Of a DNA stretch of 64,000 nucleotides, positions 57,565-64,000 are shown in pieces. The stretch is from Myxococcales bacterium. GTDB taxonomy: Bacteria > Myxococcota_A > Polyangia > Haliangiales > Haliangiaceae. The notes below the pieces were generated by a model. That model was not told the origin of the DNA and did not search any database. It worked only from the letters and a program-made list of their open reading frames with translations. The stretch spans positions 1 through 64,000 of the forward strand of contig JAEUJY010000167.1 in assembly GCA_016794525.1 (NCBI GenBank). Reading direction: 5' to 3'. The position numbers were made by a program, and so were the translations under genes. How positions within the stretch are numbered: position 1 is the first letter of the stretch; each line of letters starts with the position of its first letter.

Positions 57565-58340
57565 GGCTGATCGGTGGTGAGCTGCGGCAGCTCCGACAGG
57601 TTCGGCACCAGGATGATCTCGATGCGGCGGTTGAGCTCGCGGTTGGCGTCGCTGTCGTTGGGCGCGACCGGATCCTCGGCGCCGTAGCCAGCGGCGGCGA
57701 CCGCCGACACCGGCATGCCGCTCGCGGTCATGAACTCGAGCACTGCCACCGCGCGCGCCGTCGACAGCACCCAGTTGTTGCGGAACGTGCGCGTCTTGAT
57801 CGGCACGTTGTCGGTGTGGCCGGCGATCAGGAAGCGGCGGTCCTTGAACTCGACGAGGATCGCGGTCACGTCGGCCAGCGCCGCCTCGCCCGCCGCCGAC
57901 AGCTTGTCCGAGCCGCTCGGGAACAAGATCGACGACGGCAGCTTCACGACCATCTGGCCGTTGCGGAACCCGATCTCCAGCTTCCCCGAGTCGACCAGCG
58001 CGCGGAACTTCTGCTGCAGCTGCCGGTACGCCGCCAGCCGCTGCTCCTGCGCGTCGCGCTGCCGCCGCAGCTCCTCCAGCTCCGCCACCGTCGCCTCCTT
58101 CTCGCCGCGCACCCGCGCCAGCTCCTCCTCCTTCGTCTTCGCCGCCGCCTCCCGCTCCCCGCGCTCCTTCTCCATCGCCGCATTCAGATCGCGGATCCGC
58201 TCCTCGTCCGCCGCCGCCGCCCGCTTCTTCGCCTCCACCTCCGCCTCCAGCTCCTTGATATGCGCCAGCGCCTTGTCATGCGTCGACTGACGCACCACGC
58301 ACCCGCCCATCAGCACAGCCACGATCGCAAGTCTCTTCAT
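57561..58340 (-). CDS. OmpA-like peptidoglycan-binding lipoprotein with coiled coil
   Basis: 259 residues. Lipobox LMGGC (Cys14). A long coiled coil (about 25-115) leads to an OmpA/MotB-type domain (about 135-255) with ILFPSGSDKLSAAG, the diaminopimelate-binding GHTDNVPI and NRELNRRIEI. It tethers the membrane to peptidoglycan through its coiled-coil stalk. The stalk's charged heptads differ from Pal, so it is Pal-like and not Pal itself. It leads the two-gene unit. Confidence 0.9.
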   Translation of the reverse strand: MKRLAIVAVLMGGCVVRQSTHDKALAHIKELEAEVEAKKRAAAADEERIRDLNAAMEKERGEREAAAKTKEEELARVRGEKEATVAELEELRRQRDAQEQRLAAYRQLQQKFRALVDSGKLEIGFRNGQMVVKLPSSILFPSGSDKLSAAGEAALADVTAILVEFKDRRFLIAGHTDNVPIKTRTFRNNWVLSTARAVAVLEFMTASGMPVSAVAAAGYGAEDPVAPNDSDANRELNRRIEIILVPNLSELPQLTTDQP

Positions 58341-58341
58341 T

Positions 58342-58606
58342 GGGGACAGGATCTACCCCCTCAACCTTCTGGAATCAATCGGGCTTTTCGCCTCACTGCG
58401 TCGCAAATAGGGACACTTTCCTATCCCTCAAGCCCCCAATATCAAGCTGGTTTTCCGCCCAGACGTCCCAGGCGGTGCCGGTGCGAGCAGTCGAATAGCG
58501 CAGCAATTCCAGCGTCTTGGCACCCTGGAAAGTGTCCCTTCCTGCGACGCACCACGGTCGATTTCGCCAGCAATCTTGGGATGATGACACCCCGGATCCT
58601 GTCCCC
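58342..58606. mobile_element. Nested inverted-repeat element, REP/MITE type
   Basis: GGGGACAGGATC (58342-58353) is exactly mirrored by GATCCTGTCCCC (58595-58606). Inside lies a 25-base inverted repeat, TGCGTCGCA-aat-AGGGACACTTTCC (58397-58421) and its mirror at 58527-58551, differing only in the three middle bases. Composition is also lower in G+C than the neighbours. Such nested palindromes with GGGACA ends recall the repeats that Y1 (RAYT) transposases move; no transposase gene is present, so it would be non-autonomous. It fills most of the 304-base gap, which holds no gene. Confidence 0.72.
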
Positions 58607-58612
58607 GCGTAA

Positions 58613-58628
58613 AGTGTCACTTGACACT
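58613..58628. repeat. Palindrome AGTGTCA-CT-TGACACT before the reductase operon
   Basis: AGTGTCA (58613-58619) and TGACACT (58622-58628) form a perfect inverted repeat 16 bases before the ATG at 58645. It repeats the AGTGTC word of the adjoining element, so it could be part of that element or an operator for the MerR protein of this operon. Confidence 0.5.
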
Positions 58629-58644
58629 GGCACGCGGTGGCGGC

Positions 58645-59760
58645 ATGCTGCGGTCCATGCTCGAGCAGCTGCGGCGCGACGTGACGATGCTGGTGCGGGG
58701 GTTGGCGGGGCGGACGCCGCCGCCGCTGGTGAAGCGGATGGAGCGGCGGGCGACGGCGGCGCGGGGCGTGACGGTGCGGACGGTGGTGATCGAGGCGGTG
58801 ACGCGCGAGACGGCGGAGGCGGTGTCGGTGACGCTGCGCGACCCGAGCGGCGCCGAGCTGGCGTTCACGCCGGGGCAGTTCTTCACGATCGAGGCGACGA
58901 TCGACGGCGAGCGGGTGCGCCGCGCGTACTCGGCGTCGAGCGACGCGCGCGATCGCGGCCGCGCGACGATCACGGTGAAGCGGGTCGCGGGCGGCCGGAT
59001 GTCGACGTTCCTGTGCGAGCGCGCCGCGCCCGGCATGACGCTCGGCCTGCTCGGCCCGTCGGGCGACTTCGCGCTGCCCGCCGCCACCGCGCCACGCCAC
59101 GTGCTGGCGATCGCCGGCGGCAGCGGCATCACGCCGATCATGGCGATCGCCCGCGCCACGCTGGCCGCCGAGCCCACGACGCGGCTCGCGCTGGTCTACG
59201 CCAACCGCACCCGCGCCGCGATCATCTTCGCCGACGCGCTCGATCAGCTCGCCGCGCAGCACGCCGGCCGGCTCGCGATCGTCCACCGCCTCGACGACGT
59301 CGACGGCGAGCTCACCGCCGCGGCGCTCGCCCCCCTGCTCGCCCCCGACGCCAGCGACGTGCTCCTGTGCGGCCCCGATCCGATGATGGCGCTGGCCCGC
59401 GAGGCGCTGGCCGCGCGCGGCATCGCCGCCGCCCGCGTGCGCGAGGAGCGGTTCTTCGCGCCCAGCCGCCCGACCGCCGCGACCACCGCGCAGGCGCTGA
59501 CGATCCGCCGCGGCGGCGCCGTCACCCGCGCGATCGTCCGCCCCGGCGACACGCTGCTCGACGCCGGCCTCGCCGCCGGCGTCCCGCTCAAGCTGAGCTG
59601 CGCGATGGGCGGCTGCGGCGCGTGCGCGGTCACGCTGGTCGACGGCGAGGTCACGATGGACGAGCCCAACTGCCTGACCGCCGCCGAGCGCGCCGGCGGC
59701 AAGGTGCTGGCCTGCGTCGCGCGCCCGGTCTCGCCGTGCACCGTCGAGGCGCCGACGTGA
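58645..59760 (+). CDS. FAD/[2Fe-2S] oxidoreductase, probable reductase of a diiron oxygenase
   Basis: 371 residues from ATG at 58645; another ATG is at 58657. The FAD domain (about 40-150) has RRAYSASS, the NAD(P)H domain (about 150-275) has AGGSGITPIM and LLCGPDPMM, and the C-terminus is a plant-type ferredoxin with LSCAMGGCGACAV and a later CVAR (C-x4-C-x2-C...C, four ligands). This is the arrangement of reductases that feed electrons from NAD(P)H to oxygenases. The operon's third gene encodes a diiron protein, the likely acceptor. Confidence 0.88.
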   Translation: MLRSMLEQLRRDVTMLVRGLAGRTPPPLVKRMERRATAARGVTVRTVVIEAVTRETAEAVSVTLRDPSGAELAFTPGQFFTIEATIDGERVRRAYSASSDARDRGRATITVKRVAGGRMSTFLCERAAPGMTLGLLGPSGDFALPAATAPRHVLAIAGGSGITPIMAIARATLAAEPTTRLALVYANRTRAAIIFADALDQLAAQHAGRLAIVHRLDDVDGELTAAALAPLLAPDASDVLLCGPDPMMALAREALAARGIAAARVREERFFAPSRPTAATTAQALTIRRGGAVTRAIVRPGDTLLDAGLAAGVPLKLSCAMGGCGACAVTLVDGEVTMDEPNCLTAAERAGGKVLACVARPVSPCTVEAPT

Positions 59761-60531
59761 ACCCCAGCCAGCGCCGCCGCACCCCGCGCCCGCGCAAGCC
59801 GGCCGCCGCCGGCGCGCCGCGCCTGCGCATGAAGGACCTGTGCGCCGCCACCGGCCTGTCGCGCCAGGCCATCCACTTCTACATCCAGCAGGGCCTGCTC
59901 GCCGAGGGCGACAAGACCGGCCGCAACATGGCCTGGTACGGGCCGGCCCACGTCGAGCGGCTGCAGCTGATCCGCCGGCTGCAGGAGGAGCGCTTCCTGC
60001 CGCTCGCGGCGATCCGCGCGATGCTCGCCGACGACACCGCCGCGCTGCCGCCCAGCCAGCAGGGCCTGCTCGCCGAGATCGCCGCGCGCCTGCCCACCGA
60101 GCTGCTCGGCGACCACGGCCGCACCGTCAACCTCGCCGAGGCGCTGGCCCGCCACGGGGTCGAGCCCGCCGACGGCGAGCGCCTGATCGAGCTCGGCTTC
60201 GTCGCGGTGCGCGGCGAGGGCGCGGCCCGCGAGCTGCCCGCCGAGCACGAGCGGCTGCTCGGGCTGTGGGCGCAGTGGCGCACGCTCGGCTTCACCCCCG
60301 ACCGCGGCTTCGCGCCCGACGATCTGGCGATCTTCCTCGAGGTCGCCGAGCGGCTGGTCGCCCACGAGACCCGCGTCCTGCTCGATCGCTTCGGCGATCT
60401 GCCGGCCAGCGCCGCCGCGCCGCTGCTCGAGCGGGCGCTGCCGCTGGTCCACGCCACGTTCATCCACTTCCACCAGACCGCGGTCGCTCGCTTCTTCGCC
60501 ACCGCCGACCTGCCCACGCCCCGGAGGCCCG

Positions 60532-60545
<14 letters not shown>
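59757..60545 (+). CDS. MerR-family transcriptional regulator
   Basis: 262 residues from GTG at 59757 (GTGA overlap). After a basic, Pro-rich start, LRMKDLCAATGLSRQAIHFYIQQGLL (about 22-47) is a MerR helix-turn-helix, followed by the wing and HVERLQLIRRLQEERFLPLAAI. The remaining part is long and helical, probably a ligand domain, unlike the metal-sensing MerR proteins with short Cys tails. Lying between the reductase and oxygenase genes, with overlaps at both ends, it probably controls this operon. Confidence 0.88.
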
Positions 60546-61743
<1,198 letters not shown>

Positions 61744-61772
61744 CCCACTTGCCCGCGCGGTGACGGTCGAGA

Positions 61773-61800
61773 TACATCGTCGCCTCCAAGGAGGCGACGA
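61773..61800 (+). promoter_or_regulatory. Perfect inverted repeat at the start codon, enclosing the Shine-Dalgarno
   Basis: TCGTCGCCTCC (61777-61787) is followed by AA and its exact mirror GGAGGCGACGA (61790-61800), whose last base is the A of the ATG. AAGGAGG (61788-61794) is the Shine-Dalgarno. If transcribed, the stem would hide the ribosome site; as DNA it would make an operator over the start. The TACATC (61773-61778) and TTGCCC (61749-61754) words, 18 bases apart, are a possible promoter just before it. Confidence 0.6.
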
Positions 61801-62969
61801 TGAAGCGCTCGACGATCGCGATCTCGATGGTGGCCGCGCTGACGCTGGCCACGGGCTGCAAGAAGAAGGCGGAGGACAAGCCGACCCCGCCGACCACCGG
61901 CACCGCCGCGGGCACCGGCAGCGGCACCGCCGCGGGCACCGCCACGCCCCCGGCGCCGACGCCGCTCACCGGCGAGGCGCTGGCCAAGGCCTACCTGGCG
62001 AGCTGGGACGCCTGGAACGCCGGCGACAAGGCGGCGTTCCGCGCCACCTACGCCGACGACGCGATCAGCCACTGGCCCGACAGCCCGATGCCCGAGCGCA
62101 AGGGCGGCGACGCGATCACCGAGCAGGCGATGGCCTTCCGCGCCGGCTTCCCCGACGCCAAGGCGTCGGCGCAGCTGGTGCTCGTCAACGGCCGCACCGT
62201 GACCGGCGTGTGGCTCACCACCGGCACCAACTCGGCGGCGATGAAGACGCCGATGGGCGAGATGCCGGCGACCAACAAGAAGATGGGCATGCTGCTGTTC
62301 CACTCGGTGTCCTACAACGACGCCAACAAGGTCAGCGAGGACTGGTTCCTCATGGACGGCAACACCATGGCCAACCAGCTCGGCATGTCGCCGCAGCCGG
62401 GCCGGCCGGTGATGGAGGCCGGCGCCGCGGCGCCGGTGATCGTCGTGTCGGCCGGCTCGGACGTCGAGAAGACCAACCTCGCGGCGAGCCAGAAGGGCAA
62501 CGACGACTTCAACAAGCACGACGTCGCCGCGGTCATGGCGGGGATGGCCGACGACGCGATCGAGAGCGACCAGGCGTCGCCCGCCGACACCGTCGGCAAG
62601 GCCAAGATCGAGGAGGGCACCAAGATGTTCATGGGCGCCTTCTCCGACGGCAAGATCACGCCGATCTCGCTGTGGGCGGCCGGCGACTACGTCGTCGCGG
62701 TGTCGACGTTCACCGGCACCAACGACGGCGACATGGGCCCGATGAAGAAGACCGGCAAGCCGGTGAAGATCACGGTCGCCGAGATCAGCAAGTTCGACGG
62801 CGGCAAGGTCAAGCAGCTGTGGCGCTTCTGGGACTCGGCGGCGATGGCCGTGCAGATGGGCCTGATGCCCGACCCCGCCGCCGCCGGCAAGGCGCCCGCC
62901 GCGCCCGCCGATCCGGCCGCGCCCGCGCCCGCCGCGCCCGCCGATCCGGCCGCGCCCAAGACCAACTGA
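61800..62969 (+). CDS. Lipoprotein with two NTF2/SnoaL-like domains
   Basis: 389 residues. Lipobox LATGC (Cys20). After a Thr/Gly/Ala/Pro linker, two alpha+beta SnoaL-like domains follow: SWDAWNAGDKAAFRATYADDA (about 62-190) and GNDDFNKHDVAAVMAGMADDA (about 225-350). A C-terminal Ala/Pro tail with repeated PADPAAP follows. SnoaL folds bind small hydrophobic ligands, sometimes with isomerase activity; no catalytic residues are clear here. Duplicated domains suggest an internal gene duplication. Exported and membrane-anchored. Confidence 0.82.
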   Translation: MKRSTIAISMVAALTLATGCKKKAEDKPTPPTTGTAAGTGSGTAAGTATPPAPTPLTGEALAKAYLASWDAWNAGDKAAFRATYADDAISHWPDSPMPERKGGDAITEQAMAFRAGFPDAKASAQLVLVNGRTVTGVWLTTGTNSAAMKTPMGEMPATNKKMGMLLFHSVSYNDANKVSEDWFLMDGNTMANQLGMSPQPGRPVMEAGAAAPVIVVSAGSDVEKTNLAASQKGNDDFNKHDVAAVMAGMADDAIESDQASPADTVGKAKIEEGTKMFMGAFSDGKITPISLWAAGDYVVAVSTFTGTNDGDMGPMKKTGKPVKITVAEISKFDGGKVKQLWRFWDSAAMAVQMGLMPDPAAAGKAPAAPADPAAPAPAAPADPAAPKTN

Positions 62970-62987
62970 GCACGCTGCCGGCGGCCG

Positions 62988-63812
62988 TCAGCCGAGCAGG
63001 CGCGGCGCCGCAGCGATGATGCGCGCCGCGAGCTGATCGAGCGGAGACGGCGTCGACGCCAGCGGCGGCCGACGGACCAGGTAGAGCGCCGTCGGTGCCA
63101 GCGCCGGGCCGGCGACCCGCGCGAGGCCGCGGGCCCGCGCCAGCACCGCCGGCACCGCGGCCACCAGCGCGGTGGTCGCGCACGCTTGCAGCACCGCGTC
63201 GAGATCGGGCGAGGTCAGCGCGACCGTCCTCGGCCGCTCGGCCGGCCAGCCGTCGGCGCCGCCGGTCCACACCGCGAACCGCGGCTCGCCGCGCCGCCGC
63301 CGCGCGCTGCCCGCGACCACCTGCCGGACCGCGCCGAGCCGCGCGATCGCCAGCCGATCGTCGGCGTGCGCGCGCGTCGTGACCGCCAGGTCGACCTGCC
63401 CGCGCAGCAGCCGCGCCGCGAGTTCGCTCTCGGGGACGGCGTGGTGATCGACCACCGCGTCGCCCGCGCTCGCCAGCGCCAGCGCGACCACCCACGGCGA
63501 CGGCCCGGCGATCCGGACCGGCTCGCGGGCGGCGGCGTCGCCGGCGCGGCCCAGACGGTCGTCGAGCCCGCGCATCGCCTCACGCACCGCCGCCAGCACC
63601 TCGCGGCCCGCGGGCGTCAGGCGCAGCGCGCGGTTGCGCCGGACGAACAGCGCCTGCCCCAGCGCGTCCTCGAGCTGCCGCACCGATCGCGACAGCGCCG
63701 ACGGCGTGACGTGGAGCAGCCGCGCCGCGGTCGGCAGGTGCTCGGTCTCGGCCACCGCCCGGAACGCCGGCAGCCAGTTCCAGAACCGGGTCAGGCGCAG
63801 CGCGCGGTCCAC
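62988..63812 (-). CDS. LysR-family transcriptional regulator
   Basis: 274 residues from GTG at 63812, chosen because LysR homology starts about 13 residues later and a TAGGGT word lies five bases upstream; ATG at 63827 or 63866 are alternatives. The winged helix (FRAVAETEHLPTAARLLHVTPSALSRSVRQLE, about 16-47) is clear, followed by a type 2 periplasmic-binding-protein effector domain. It is divergent from a lipoprotein gene across a palindrome and probably regulates it. Confidence 0.87.
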   Translation of the reverse strand: MDRALRLTRFWNWLPAFRAVAETEHLPTAARLLHVTPSALSRSVRQLEDALGQALFVRRNRALRLTPAGREVLAAVREAMRGLDDRLGRAGDAAAREPVRIAGPSPWVVALALASAGDAVVDHHAVPESELAARLLRGQVDLAVTTRAHADDRLAIARLGAVRQVVAGSARRRRGEPRFAVWTGGADGWPAERPRTVALTSPDLDAVLQACATTALVAAVPAVLARARGLARVAGPALAPTALYLVRRPPLASTPSPLDQLAARIIAAAPRLLG

Positions 63813-63840
63813 GGCCGACCCTAGCATCGTTGATGTCGCC

Positions 63841-63864
63841 GCAACGATTCGTTGCGTTCGTTGC
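63841..63864. promoter_or_regulatory. Palindrome in the LysR/lipoprotein divergent region
   Basis: GCAACGA-T-TCGTTGC (63841-63855) is a perfect inverted repeat, directly followed by a second TTCGTTGC (63857-63864). Position between a LysR gene and a divergent gene fits the autoregulatory site of LysR proteins. Confidence 0.55.
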
Positions 63865-63911
63865 ATGTATCCCGACGCCCACCTCGCCGTAGGTGTGGCC
63901 GGAGGAACTCG

Positions 63912-64000
63912 ATGACGCTCACCCGCTACCCGGTCTTGCTCGCTGTCCCTGGCCTGTGCCTGACGCTCGCCTGCACCAGCCCCGACCCCGCCGTCGGCGA
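63912..64000 (+). CDS. Lipoprotein, 5' part only
   Basis: The frame opens with ATG at 63912, seven bases after GGAGG (63901-63905), and is open to the end of the window. The first 29 residues are a lipoprotein signal with the lipobox LTLAC (Cys21), followed by TSPDPAVG. Divergent from the LysR gene. Nothing can be said about the mature protein. Confidence 0.75.
   Translation, partial: MTLTRYPVLLAVPGLCLTLACTSPDPAVG

Noticed and set aside
58442-58633. 63-codon minus-strand frame inside the nested inverted repeats
   Set aside because: It has no ribosome site and ends in repeat sequence. The region is better explained as a non-coding element, though a decayed transposase fragment cannot be excluded.
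58645-59760. Reductase start at TTG 58621
   Set aside because: That start would lie inside the palindrome 58613-58628 and lacks a ribosome site; ATG 58645 is simpler.

Overview
The window is about 72% G+C by eye, with dense, mostly short-spaced genes on both strands, many GTG starts, and several types of gene typical of Myxococcota. These include Ser/Thr kinases with an HRDVSPHN-type catalytic loop and a C-terminal PEGA domain, families of secreted vWA lipoproteins, many lipoproteins of unknown function, and a bacterial enhancer-binding protein. The best guess is a chromosomal segment of a myxobacterium-like delta-proteobacterium. No rRNA, tRNA, phage or CRISPR locus was seen.

Layout. 1-2381: type IV pilus alignment genes pilM-pilN-pilO (minus; pilO runs off the edge). 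2797-7141: three tandem vWA lipoprotein paralogues. 7228-14453: a CDP-alcohol phosphatidyltransferase, an exported lipoprotein/barrel pair, an exported caspase-like protein, a ParE/RelE-type toxin with a small partner, a CorA-like transporter with a GQN signature, a GT2 glycosyltransferase and ssb. 14451-14750: a tandem array of a double-hairpin repeat that also occurs at 8317 and 52781. 14885-19210: a PknK-like kinase/ATPase and an exported protein.

19214-27889: an enhancer-binding protein divergent from a tightly overlapping operon. The operon encodes a pseudo-receiver protein and a six-subunit complex related to complex I and group 4 hydrogenases. The membrane arm and the iron-sulfur relay are intact, but the large subunit has lost the Ni-Fe ligands. 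This is the most coherent unusual system here. It fits the 'energy-converting hydrogenase related' (Ehr) type, whose physiological reaction is not settled.

27886-41131: a C39-like peptidase, a SUKH protein, a SulP transporter, a giant 2056-residue protein of unknown function, an extensin-type peptidase, an M28 peptidase and a Tat-exported multicopper oxidase. The oxidase sits behind a TolC-like lipoprotein and a small Cys-rich protein (probably copper handling, 39815-42964). 43020-57564: a Ca-binding lipoprotein, a serine hydrolase, an MFS exporter, two SPFH proteins, a ZIP-like transporter with a His-rich tail, a GH92 mannosidase, a PEGA kinase with a TPR partner, a LamG-like lipoprotein, and an OmpA-like lipoprotein with its coupled partner. 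58342-58628: a nested inverted-repeat element of REP/MITE type. 58645-61743: a reductase, a MerR regulator and a diiron ferritin-like oxygenase in one overlapping operon. 61800-64000: a double-NTF2-like lipoprotein, a LysR regulator and a divergent partial lipoprotein.

Two themes cut across genes. First, many start codons sit 5-8 bp (often exactly 6) after a TANNNT hexamer, suggesting widespread leaderless transcription. Second, the double-hairpin repeat begins with the stop codon of the preceding gene and keeps its stems through compensatory changes.
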